Assembly: GCA_002440665.1 (NCBI GenBank)
Contig: DJUX01000046.1
Coordinates: 1-64,000 of the forward strand
Length of the DNA: 64,000 nt
Direction: 5' to 3'
DNA from: Dechloromonas sp. UBA6271
Lineage (GTDB): Bacteria > Pseudomonadota > Gammaproteobacteria > Burkholderiales > Rhodocyclaceae
In this document: positions 24,275 through 32,487 of the stretch, piece by piece
Layout: the number at the start of each line of letters is the position of its first letter
How positions within the stretch are numbered: the stretch's first letter is position 1
The notes under the pieces: model-generated
What the model saw: the letters and a program-made list of their open reading frames with translations, nothing else
Told to the model about the DNA's origin: nothing
Database searches by the model: none
Program-made: the position numbers and the translations under genes

Positions 24275-26005
24275 ATGCCCGAAACCCGCGCCCTGCCCAT
24301 TGCCGCCGAACATCGCGAGTTCACCATCAAGGCGGGCGGCGAGGCGGTGCCGCGCGAGCATCAGCTGCTGGCCGTCAGCGTGACCGTTGCGGTCAACCGC
24401 ATCGCGGCGGCCAAATTGGTCTATGTGGACGGCGCCGCGTCGACCGGGCAGTTTCCACTCAGCGACAGCGACCTGTTCAAGCCCGGGCAGCGCGTCGAAA
24501 TCCTCGCCGGGGCTGGCCGCGACAGCACCAGCGTATTCATTGGCAAGGTTGTCCGCCAGGGCGTGCGCGTGCGCGAAGCCGCGGCCTCGCAGCTGGTCGT
24601 CGAGTGCCGGCACGAGGCCATGAAACTGAGCGTCGCCGACCGTTCCGCCGACTATTTCGAGCAGTCCGACAGCGAGGTCATCGAAGCACTGCTCGGCAAT
24701 GCCGGCGTCGGCGCCGAGGTCGAGGCGACCTCGCTCAAGCACAAGCAGTTGCTGCAGTACCAGTGCACCGACTGGGACTTCCTGCTCGACCGCGCCCGCG
24801 CCAACGGCCAGCTGGCCTGGTGCGAAGGCGAGAAGGTTCTGGTGCGCAAGCCGGCGCTCGACGGCGCCGCGGTGTGCACCTTGCAATATGGCGCCACGCT
24901 GCTTGAATTCGAAGGCGAGATCGACGCCCGCCTGCAGCACCCGAGCGTCAAAGGCGCCAGCTGGGATGCGGCGGGGCAGGAAGCTATCGAGGTCGAGGCG
25001 GCAACGCCGGGGTTCACGGCGCCGGGTAACCTGGGCAGCGACGAACTCGCCGGCGTCGCCGACCGCCCCTGCGACGTGCGCCATCCGGCCCTGCCCGAGG
25101 CCGAGGCGCAGGCCTGGGTGGATGGCATCGCGCTGTACCGCCGGCTCGACCAGGTTTCCGGGCGCGGCAAGTGCGAAGGCATCGCCAGCCTGCGGCCGGG
25201 CGTCGTCGTCGAGCTGGCCGGGCTTGGCCGTCGCTTCAACGGCAAGGTGCTGGTCACCGGCGTGCGCCACGAATTCAGCCTGGTCCAAGGTTGGAAGACG
25301 CATGTCCAGTTCGGCGGCGTCGATCTCGAGGCGCCGCGGCCGGTCAGTGCACCGGCGGCCGGCGGCCTGCTGCCGGCGGTGTCCGGCCTGCAGATCGGCA
25401 TCGTTACCAGCAACGAGGATCCGGACAACGAGCATCGCGTGCGTGTCCGCCTGCCGCTGCTCGGGCTGGCCGGCGACGGCCTGTGGGCGCGGGTCGCCAG
25501 CCTCGATGCCGGCGACGATCGCGGCTTCTTCTTCCGCCCGGAAATCGGCGACGAGGTGACGGTCGGTTTTCTCGACGCCGACCCGCGCCACCCGGTCATC
25601 CTCGGCATGTTGCACAGCAGCGCCAAGCCGGCTCCGCTGCAGGGTTCGGACGACAACCACGAGAAGATGTACAAGAGCCGTTCCGGCATGAAGCTGCATT
25701 TCGACGACGACAAGAAGGTGGTGACGTTGGCGACACCGGCCGGCAACTCGATCACGCTGAGCGATGAGGGGAAGTCGCTGACGCTGGCTGACCAGAACGG
25801 CAACAGCATCAAGATGGACAGCGACGGTATCCACCTGAAAAGCGCGAAGGCGGTCGAATTCAAGGCGAGCACCGAAACCAAGATGGAAGCCGGGACCGGT
25901 ATCTCGATCAAGGCGACGACCGAACTCAAGCTCGAGGGCGCCAGCGCCGAACTCAAGGGCAGCGCCATGGCAAAGCTTAGCGGCGCCATGGTCCAGATCA
26001 ACTAG
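24275..26005 (+). CDS. CIS central spike protein (VgrG/gp27-gp5-like)
   Basis: Spike hub of 576 residues. Residues 1 to about 350 form the gp27/VgrG hub (AEHREFTIKAGGEAVPREHQ, VECRHEAMKLSVADRSADY, YQCTDWDFLLDRARANG). An OB-fold follows at about 370-450 (IGIVTSNEDPDNEHRVRVRLP, FFFRPEIGDEVTVGFLDADPRHPVILG). The last ~100 residues are a beta-helix needle with repeats such as GNSITLSDEG and GNSIKMDSDG. No lysozyme or extra effector domain is fused. The next gene supplies the PAAR-like tip, which should bind the needle. Confidence 0.95.
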   Translation: MPETRALPIAAEHREFTIKAGGEAVPREHQLLAVSVTVAVNRIAAAKLVYVDGAASTGQFPLSDSDLFKPGQRVEILAGAGRDSTSVFIGKVVRQGVRVREAAASQLVVECRHEAMKLSVADRSADYFEQSDSEVIEALLGNAGVGAEVEATSLKHKQLLQYQCTDWDFLLDRARANGQLAWCEGEKVLVRKPALDGAAVCTLQYGATLLEFEGEIDARLQHPSVKGASWDAAGQEAIEVEAATPGFTAPGNLGSDELAGVADRPCDVRHPALPEAEAQAWVDGIALYRRLDQVSGRGKCEGIASLRPGVVVELAGLGRRFNGKVLVTGVRHEFSLVQGWKTHVQFGGVDLEAPRPVSAPAAGGLLPAVSGLQIGIVTSNEDPDNEHRVRVRLPLLGLAGDGLWARVASLDAGDDRGFFFRPEIGDEVTVGFLDADPRHPVILGMLHSSAKPAPLQGSDDNHEKMYKSRSGMKLHFDDDKKVVTLATPAGNSITLSDEGKSLTLADQNGNSIKMDSDGIHLKSAKAVEFKASTETKMEAGTGISIKATTELKLEGASAELKGSAMAKLSGAMVQIN

Positions 26006-26014
26006 GAGACGACG

Positions 26015-26293
26015 ATGCCAGCAGCAGCCTGTGTCGGCGACATCAGCAACCACGGCGGAACGATCACCGGACCGGGCGTGGCAACCGTGCTGATCGGCGG
26101 CAAGCCGGCGGCGGTGGCCGGCGACCTGCATGTCTGCCCGATTCCGCCCCCCGGCCACGTGCCGACGGTCAGCCCGTTCCCGATGGGCAGCGCGACGGTG
26201 CTGATCGGCGGCCGCCCGGCGTTACGGGTGACCGACAGCTGCCTGTGCGGTGCGATGGCCGCCGTCGGCAACCCGACGGTCGTCATCGGATGA
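26015..26293 (+). CDS. PAAR-like spike tip protein
   Basis: Tip protein of 92 residues with two related halves, each holding a VLIGGKPA/VLIGGRPA turn. DISNHGGTITGPG, DLHVCPIPPPGHVP and DSCLCGAMAAVGNPTVVIG supply the His and Cys residues that bind metal in PAAR cones. Its position right after the spike gene is typical. There is no C-terminal toxin extension. GGAG precedes the ATG. Confidence 0.92.
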   Translation: MPAAACVGDISNHGGTITGPGVATVLIGGKPAAVAGDLHVCPIPPPGHVPTVSPFPMGSATVLIGGRPALRVTDSCLCGAMAAVGNPTVVIG

Positions 26294-26311
26294 GGCCGGC
26301 CATGCGTTTTC

Positions 26312-26341
26312 ATTTTTGGCTATTTTTCGACGTCGACCGCA
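26312..26341 (-). repeat. Dispersed 30-nt element, copy B
   Basis: On the minus strand TGCGGTCGAC, ten variable bases, then AGCCAAAAAT. It fills most of the 79-bp gap between the PAAR and gp25 genes. Confidence 0.6.
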
Positions 26342-26372
26342 ACAGGCGGTCCGGCGCCGGCGGAGAGGCGGC

Positions 26373-26819
26373 ATGAGCGACGCGAACGAACGCTACGAGT
26401 CCTTCCTCGGCACCGGCTGGAGTTTCCCGCCGCGTTTTGTCGGCAGCGGCGCGGTGATGGTGTCCGACGAGGCCGACATCCATGAAAGCCTGGTGCTGCT
26501 CTTCGGCACCGCGGCTGGCGAGCGACTGTTCGAGCCGAAATACGGGCTCGACATGCACGAGCTGATGTTCGAGCCGATGAGCACGACCATGCGCACCCTG
26601 CTGCTCGACCGCGTGCGCACGGCGATCCTGATCTACGAGCCGCGCATCAAGGTGCTGGCGCTCAGCGTCGACAGCCGCGACCCGAATTCCGGCGACCTCG
26701 ACATCCTGCTCGAATACGAAGTGCGGGCGACCAACTCGCGCTTCAACCTTGTCTTTCCGTTCTACAAGACCGACGGCAACGAGCTGCGCGCGGCGATGGC
26801 GCCGGGCGGCGGCCGCTGA
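26373..26819 (+). CDS. CIS baseplate gp25-like protein (GPW/gp25 family)
   Basis: Wedge protein of 148 residues with the gp25 family signature: ESLVLLFGTAAGERLFEPKYGLDMHELMFEPMS, then LLDRVRTAILIYEPRIKVL. It links the baseplate to the first sheath ring. The start at 26373 is chosen because GGAGAGGCGG precedes it; the same frame extends upstream to 26250 through the PAAR 3' end and repeat B and is not protein-like there. It lies 8 bp before the next wedge gene. Confidence 0.93.
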   Translation: MSDANERYESFLGTGWSFPPRFVGSGAVMVSDEADIHESLVLLFGTAAGERLFEPKYGLDMHELMFEPMSTTMRTLLLDRVRTAILIYEPRIKVLALSVDSRDPNSGDLDILLEYEVRATNSRFNLVFPFYKTDGNELRAAMAPGGGR

Positions 26820-26827
26820 AACCGACG

Positions 26828-29800
26828 ATGGCCGGCGAGCGCATCCTGCAGAACGAAATCGCCCGGCTCGGCCAGAGCCAGGAAGATCGTTCGCCGCCCG
26901 CCCTCGACCCCGGCTTCGCGCCGGTCGACGGACGGACGCCGGCCGAGCGGCTGGCCGAAGCCCGGCGCCTGGCCGAGCATCTGCGTTATTACGCCGTCGA
27001 CCCGACGGTCGCCAGCGGCGACTGGCGCGCCTTCTTCCCCGAAGGCGACGCTGCCGTGCTGCTCGCCTGCGACGATGGCACACTGCCCCCGCACCTCGGC
27101 CTGTTCGGTGCCTTCCTCGAAATGCTCGAACCGGCGCGCGGCGCGCTCAACGACCTCACAGCCCGCCACCTCGATTTCCAGTATCGCCGGGTGCTCGGCT
27201 TCGAGCCGCTGCCGGCGCAGCCCGAGCATGCCCACCTGACGCTGGAACTGAAGAAGGGCGCCACGCCGTTCGCCGTGACGCCCGAACATCGCTTCACCGC
27301 CGGCAAGGACGCCAGCGGTGTCGAACGGTTATACAAGCCGCTGCGCGAGACGGTTGTCGGGCAGGGCAAGGTGACGGCGCTGCACAGCGTCCATCGCGAT
27401 GCCGGCGGCGTGCGCTTCGCGCCGCTGGCCGACTCGGCCGATGGTCTGGGCACGCCGCTCGATCCGGCACGGCCGCAGTGGCCGGCCTTCGGCCACGCCG
27501 GGCTGGCGGCGGCGCCGGTCGGCTTCGCGCTGGCGTCGCCGGTGCTGCGCATGCAGGAAGGGCGGCGCGCGGTTTCCATCATTCTCGACCTTGCCTTCAT
27601 CGAGGCGGCTGGGCTGGACGGGCAGGGCATCGCCGACGGCCTGCAGGCGTTCGTGACCGGCGACAAGGGCTGGCTAGGGCCGTATGCGCTGACCGGCGCC
27701 CGCAGCGGCGGCCGCCTGACGCTCGGCTTCGCGGTGCCCGACGGCGATCCGGCGGTCGTCGATTACGCTGCGGCGGTGCACGGCCAGGCCTTTGCCACCG
27801 CGCTGCCGGTGGTGCAGTTGCTGCTGCGTCCCGAGGCGGCCGGCGACTACGCGGCGCTGGCGAAGCTGCGCGTCGACCAGGCGGAGCTGGCTGTTGCGGT
27901 CGACGGCCTGAAAACGCTCGATCTCGAAAACGACTTCGGCGCGCTCAATCCCAAAAAAGCTTTCCAGCCCTTCGGCCCACAGCCGGTCAAGGGTTCGCGC
28001 TTCATGGTCGGCTGCGCGGAAGCGTTGTCGAAGCAGCTCACCGACCTCAAGATCCGCCTGCGCTGGCAGGGCGCGCCGGGCAATCTCGGCAACTGGTACG
28101 CGGGTTACGTGAATGCCGCAAGCGTGGCCAACGGCGTCGCCGCCCGCCTCGTCTATCAGGACCGCAGCGGCAGCGAGACGACGCGCGAGCTGGACCTGAT
28201 GCAGCGCGCCGACGGCGTCACCACGCTGAGCCCGAACGCGCCGGCCGTCTCGGCGGGCAAGAGTATGTCGGAAGAAGGGTTCGTCTATTCGATGATGTCC
28301 GGCGGCAGCCTCTTCAGCCGCCTGGTCGGTAAGCGCATGATGAAGAAGCGGCCGCTCTTCATGCGCGAAACGGTGCCACCGCCGCCGCTGCGCAGCGGCT
28401 ACGTCACGGTGGCGCTGGTTGACGACTTCCTGCACGCCGACTATCGCAAGGAGATTATGCGGTGGGTGACGACGCATGACCACAATAACCCCATGCCGCC
28501 TAACGAACCCTACACGCCAACTGTGCAGGAAATCACGCTGGCCTACGCGGCGAAAGCGCCGATCGCTGACCTTACGCGCGACGACGAAGACACCTTCGCC
28601 GCCTCGCTCGACCTGCAGTTCTTCCACGTCGGCCCCTTCGGCCAGCGGCGCGAGCATCCCTTCCTGCGGCGCAGCCTCGGCTGGGTCGCCGACAAGAAGG
28701 TCGCCCTGCTGCCGGCCTGGCCGGACGAAGGCGAATTCCTCGTCGGCGTTACCGGCGTCGCCGCCGGCGCCAGCATCCACCTGCTGCTGCAGGTCGCCGA
28801 AGGCAGCGCCGATCCCGAACTGGCGGCGCAGCCGGTACGCTGGTCGGTGCTCTGCGACAACCACTGGCGCGCCGTCGCGGCCGAAGAAATGGCGCTCGAT
28901 ACCAGCCGTGGCCTGTGCGCCAGCGGCATCGTCGGCATCGTGCTGTCACGGGCGACGACGACCGACAACACCTGGCTGCCGGCCGGCCAGGTCTGGCTCA
29001 AGGCGGCGGTCAACAAGGACAGCGCGGCGGCCTGCAAGCTGCTGGGCGTCCATGCCAATGTCGTCGAGGTCGTCCGCGACTGGCCGGCCGCCGCCGTCGC
29101 ACCGCTTGTCGAAACGCTGGCGCCGGGCAGCATCGCCAAGCTGCTGTTGCCGCCGCCGGCGCTCAAGCAGGTGGCGCAGCCCTACGCCAGCTTCGGTGGG
29201 CGCGCCGGCGAAAGCGCCGCGATGCTCAACCGGCGCGCCGCCGAGCGCCTGCGCCACCGCCAGCGCTGCGTCACGCCGTGGGATTACGAGCGCCTGCTGC
29301 TCGAAAACTTCCCGGAAGTCCATCGCGTCAAGTGCATCCCGCACGCCAGCGAGACTTCGTGGCTGGCCCCCGGCCATCTGCTGATCGTCGCGCTGCCCGA
29401 CCTGCGCAACCGCAACCTGCCCGATTTGCTGCAGCCCAAGGTCGATCTCGACACGCTGACGCGGATGACCGAACTGGCCCGCGCTCATGCCTCGCCGCAG
29501 GTGACGGTACGCGTGCGCAACCCGGCCTACCAGCCGATCCGCCTCGAATTCAAGGTACGCTTCCGCGCCGGCCATCCTTTTGACTACACGCGCCGGCAAC
29601 TGCACGAGGCCATCGTCCAGGCTCTGTCGCCGTGGGCCTTCGCCGCCGACCGGCCGCTGCTCTTCGGCGGCCGCATCTACCGCTCGGTGCTGCTCGATTT
29701 CATCGAGGAGCTGCCCTATGTCGATTTCGTCACCGATTTTCGCTGCGGGCTGGCCGGCGCCGGCGACCTGCTGCTCAACGACGTCGCCGAGATCGCCGCT

Positions 29801-29863
29801 GACCGCCCGGACGCCATTCTCGTCTCGGCCGCCAGGCACCTGATCGCCGAAGCGACCGACTAG
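26828..29863 (+). CDS. CIS baseplate wedge protein 1 (J-like, Pvc11/Afp11-like)
   Basis: Large baseplate J-like/gp6-type protein of 1011 residues. The N-terminus (ILQNEIARLGQSQEDRSPPALDPGFAPVDGRTPAERLAEA) and an early DFQYRRVLGF segment are seen in Afp11-type proteins. The C-terminal third contains NRRAAERLRHRQRCVTPWDYERLLLENFPEVHRVKCIPH and a VTVRVRNPAYQPIRLEFKVRF domain, the parts that bind neighbours in the wedge ring. The size suits this gene family. It is 13 bp from the next wedge gene. Confidence 0.88.
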   Translation: MAGERILQNEIARLGQSQEDRSPPALDPGFAPVDGRTPAERLAEARRLAEHLRYYAVDPTVASGDWRAFFPEGDAAVLLACDDGTLPPHLGLFGAFLEMLEPARGALNDLTARHLDFQYRRVLGFEPLPAQPEHAHLTLELKKGATPFAVTPEHRFTAGKDASGVERLYKPLRETVVGQGKVTALHSVHRDAGGVRFAPLADSADGLGTPLDPARPQWPAFGHAGLAAAPVGFALASPVLRMQEGRRAVSIILDLAFIEAAGLDGQGIADGLQAFVTGDKGWLGPYALTGARSGGRLTLGFAVPDGDPAVVDYAAAVHGQAFATALPVVQLLLRPEAAGDYAALAKLRVDQAELAVAVDGLKTLDLENDFGALNPKKAFQPFGPQPVKGSRFMVGCAEALSKQLTDLKIRLRWQGAPGNLGNWYAGYVNAASVANGVAARLVYQDRSGSETTRELDLMQRADGVTTLSPNAPAVSAGKSMSEEGFVYSMMSGGSLFSRLVGKRMMKKRPLFMRETVPPPPLRSGYVTVALVDDFLHADYRKEIMRWVTTHDHNNPMPPNEPYTPTVQEITLAYAAKAPIADLTRDDEDTFAASLDLQFFHVGPFGQRREHPFLRRSLGWVADKKVALLPAWPDEGEFLVGVTGVAAGASIHLLLQVAEGSADPELAAQPVRWSVLCDNHWRAVAAEEMALDTSRGLCASGIVGIVLSRATTTDNTWLPAGQVWLKAAVNKDSAAACKLLGVHANVVEVVRDWPAAAVAPLVETLAPGSIAKLLLPPPALKQVAQPYASFGGRAGESAAMLNRRAAERLRHRQRCVTPWDYERLLLENFPEVHRVKCIPHASETSWLAPGHLLIVALPDLRNRNLPDLLQPKVDLDTLTRMTELARAHASPQVTVRVRNPAYQPIRLEFKVRFRAGHPFDYTRRQLHEAIVQALSPWAFAADRPLLFGGRIYRSVLLDFIEELPYVDFVTDFRCGLAGAGDLLLNDVAEIAADRPDAILVSAARHLIAEATD

Positions 29864-29876
29864 CCCAAGGCCCGCC

Positions 29877-32465
29877 ATGCTCCTGAAACCGACGATCTCG
29901 CCCCTGCCCGAAGCCGATCCGGCGCTCGATCAGCGGCAGCTGTACGCGCTCGGGCTTGACCATGTGCGCCGGCTGTCGCGCCGCCTGTGGACCGACCACA
30001 ACGTCCACGACCCCGGCATCACGACGCTCGAACTGCTGGCCTACGCGCTGACAGAGCTGGCCTATCGCACGCGCTTCCCGATCGAGGACCTGCTCGCCGC
30101 GCCGAAAAACAACGCCGCCAAGATGGAGAAGCTGTTCGACCGCGCTTGCCGCATCCTGCCCAACCGGCCGCTAACCGAGGCTGACTATCGCAAGCTGCTG
30201 ATCGACCTGGCCGGCGTCAGGAACGCCTGGCTGCATGCCGCGCCGCTTGCACTCTACGCCGACCCGGCCAAAGGCACGCTGGCGGCACAGCCGACCAGCG
30301 CCACGGGGGGGCGCGAGATTGCCGTGCGCGGCCGCTACCGCGTGCTGATCGACTACATGGATGAAATCACCAGCGCCGAGCGGCGCCAGGCGGTGGATCG
30401 CGACATCTTGGCGACGCTCGCTGCCAACCGCTCGCTATGCACCGATTTCGTCGGCATCGACCGCGTCGAGCCGCAGCACTTCAGCCTCTGCGCCGAAATC
30501 GACCTGGCCCCGGAGGCCGACGCCAACGAGGTGGCGGCCGTGATCGCCTTCGCCGTCGGCCGCTTCCTGGCGCCGCCGGTGTTCAACTACACGCTGGACG
30601 AAATGCGCCGGCGCCGCCACGCCGACGGCACGCCGTGGACGGTGCCGGAAATCTTCGAGGGTCCGCTGCTCGCCAACGGCTTCATCGCCGACGACGAACT
30701 CGCCGCCGCCGGCCTGCGCGAGGAAGTGCGACTGTCCGACATCATCAGCGTCGTCATGGACATCCCCGGCGTCGTCGCCATCCGCGACCTCCTGGTCAAT
30801 GCGCTGGACGCTGCCGGCCAGGCAATTCCTCCTGCCGACAAGTGGCGCCTGCCGGTGCTGCCGGGACGGCAGCCGCGCCTGTCAGATAGCCGCGGTCGAC
30901 TGGTGTTCTACAAGAAAAACCTGCCGATCCAGCCGAGCGCCGCGCGTGTCGCCATACTTCTCGGCGAACTACGCGAGGCCGAGCGCAGCAAGCTTGAAGA
31001 CGGCAGCGGCGCCGATCTGGCGATTCCGCTCGGGCGCTATCGCGACCCGGCCAGTTACCGCTCGTTCCAACTGCATTTTCCTTTCATCTACGGTCTTTCC
31101 GAAGCCGGTCTGCCGCCGGGGGCGAGCGCGCAGCGGGCAGCACAGGCGCTGCAGCTCAAGGGGTGGCTGACGTTCTTCGATCACATCTTAGCCGGCAACA
31201 TGGCGCAGTTAGCCCATGTCCGCGAACTGTTCGCGACCGATGCGGCCATGACAAGAACCTATTTTGGCGACTTCGTCCACAGCTTTTGCGACTGGCAGAA
31301 GATCTATGCTGAGGAATTTAAGGAGGCCGAGTTGGTCGCTGTGGTCGAACCCGCCGACCGGAGCCTCCGCCGCCGCAACCGTTTTCTCGACCATCTGCTG
31401 GCGCGCTACGCGGAGGACTTTCACGAATACGTCGCCATCATGCAGGCGCGCTTCGGCATGGGGCCGGCACGGGCGGCGGCTGCCAAGTGCGCTTTCCTGC
31501 AGGACTATCCGGCGCTCGGCGGCGAACGCGGGCTGGCCTACGACGCGGCGCTGAAAGAGCCGGACGAGCTGTGGAATACGAGGAACGTTTCCGGCTTCGA
31601 GCGGCGCATTGCCCGCCTGCTCGACATCACCAACTGGCAGCGGCGCAACCTGTCGACGGTCGCTTACGACATCTATGCCGAGATCGATGCGACGCCGGGC
31701 GACGAGTTCCGCTTCCGCATCCGCCAGCCGGTCAGCGGCAAGATCCTGCTGTCGAGCAGCACGCACTACGTTACCCCGGCCGCCGCGCACAGTGAAATGG
31801 AAAAGGCCATCGAATCCGCGCAGCAGCCCGAGGGCTACGAGCGCAAGACGAGCAGCGACGGCCGCCACTACTTCAACATCGTCGACGCCGGCGGCGAAGT
31901 CATCGCCCGGCGCATCGAGTACTTCACCACGGTCGACGCCCTGGAAACGGCCATTTCCGAACTCATCGCCCATTTGCGCACGCATTACAGCGGCGAGGGG
32001 CTGTACGTCATCGAGCACCTGTTGCTGCTGCCCGAGCAGGTCGGCGATCCGTTCATGGACATCTGCGTCGATGCCGCCTGCAGTGACTGCGCCGACCTCG
32101 ACCCCTACAGCGACCGCATCACAATTGTCCTGCCGGCCTACACCGGGCGCTTCCGCGACATGGATTTCCGCCGCTTCGTCGAGGAAACCCTGCGCCAGGA
32201 AACGCCGGCGCATATCCTGCCGCGCATCTGCTGGGTCAACAGCGACGACATGGCCGCCATCGAAAAGGCGTACCGCGACTGGCTGGCAATCCGCGCTGGC
32301 GCCGCCACAGCCGACCGCGCTGCCAAAATCAAGGCGCTGACCGACGCGCTGACCCGTGCCAAGAACGTCTATCCCCCCAGCGGGCTGCATCCCTGCGGCC
32401 AGCTGGAGCCGCCACCCTTCGTCCTCGGTCGCACTGCCCTGGGCAGCGCCGACGAGAACCCCTGA
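29877..32465 (+). CDS. CIS baseplate wedge protein 2 (gp7-like, Pvc12/Afp12-like)
   Basis: Second large wedge protein of 862 residues. Its start (LGLDHVRRLSRRLWTDHNVHDPGITTLELLAYALTELAYRT) and end (ITIVLPAYTGRF, FVEETLRQETPAHILPRICWV) are features shared by CIS gp7-like proteins. Between them are wedge segments such as LSDIISVVMDIPGVVAIRDLLVNA and FFDHILAGNMAQLAHVRELF. It should pair with the J-like protein to form the baseplate ring. AAGG precedes the start, and it follows the J-like gene by 13 bp. Confidence 0.85.
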   Translation: MLLKPTISPLPEADPALDQRQLYALGLDHVRRLSRRLWTDHNVHDPGITTLELLAYALTELAYRTRFPIEDLLAAPKNNAAKMEKLFDRACRILPNRPLTEADYRKLLIDLAGVRNAWLHAAPLALYADPAKGTLAAQPTSATGGREIAVRGRYRVLIDYMDEITSAERRQAVDRDILATLAANRSLCTDFVGIDRVEPQHFSLCAEIDLAPEADANEVAAVIAFAVGRFLAPPVFNYTLDEMRRRRHADGTPWTVPEIFEGPLLANGFIADDELAAAGLREEVRLSDIISVVMDIPGVVAIRDLLVNALDAAGQAIPPADKWRLPVLPGRQPRLSDSRGRLVFYKKNLPIQPSAARVAILLGELREAERSKLEDGSGADLAIPLGRYRDPASYRSFQLHFPFIYGLSEAGLPPGASAQRAAQALQLKGWLTFFDHILAGNMAQLAHVRELFATDAAMTRTYFGDFVHSFCDWQKIYAEEFKEAELVAVVEPADRSLRRRNRFLDHLLARYAEDFHEYVAIMQARFGMGPARAAAAKCAFLQDYPALGGERGLAYDAALKEPDELWNTRNVSGFERRIARLLDITNWQRRNLSTVAYDIYAEIDATPGDEFRFRIRQPVSGKILLSSSTHYVTPAAAHSEMEKAIESAQQPEGYERKTSSDGRHYFNIVDAGGEVIARRIEYFTTVDALETAISELIAHLRTHYSGEGLYVIEHLLLLPEQVGDPFMDICVDAACSDCADLDPYSDRITIVLPAYTGRFRDMDFRRFVEETLRQETPAHILPRICWVNSDDMAAIEKAYRDWLAIRAGAATADRAAKIKALTDALTRAKNVYPPSGLHPCGQLEPPPFVLGRTALGSADENP

Positions 32466-32487
32466 ATCGTAGTCCGGGAGCACGACC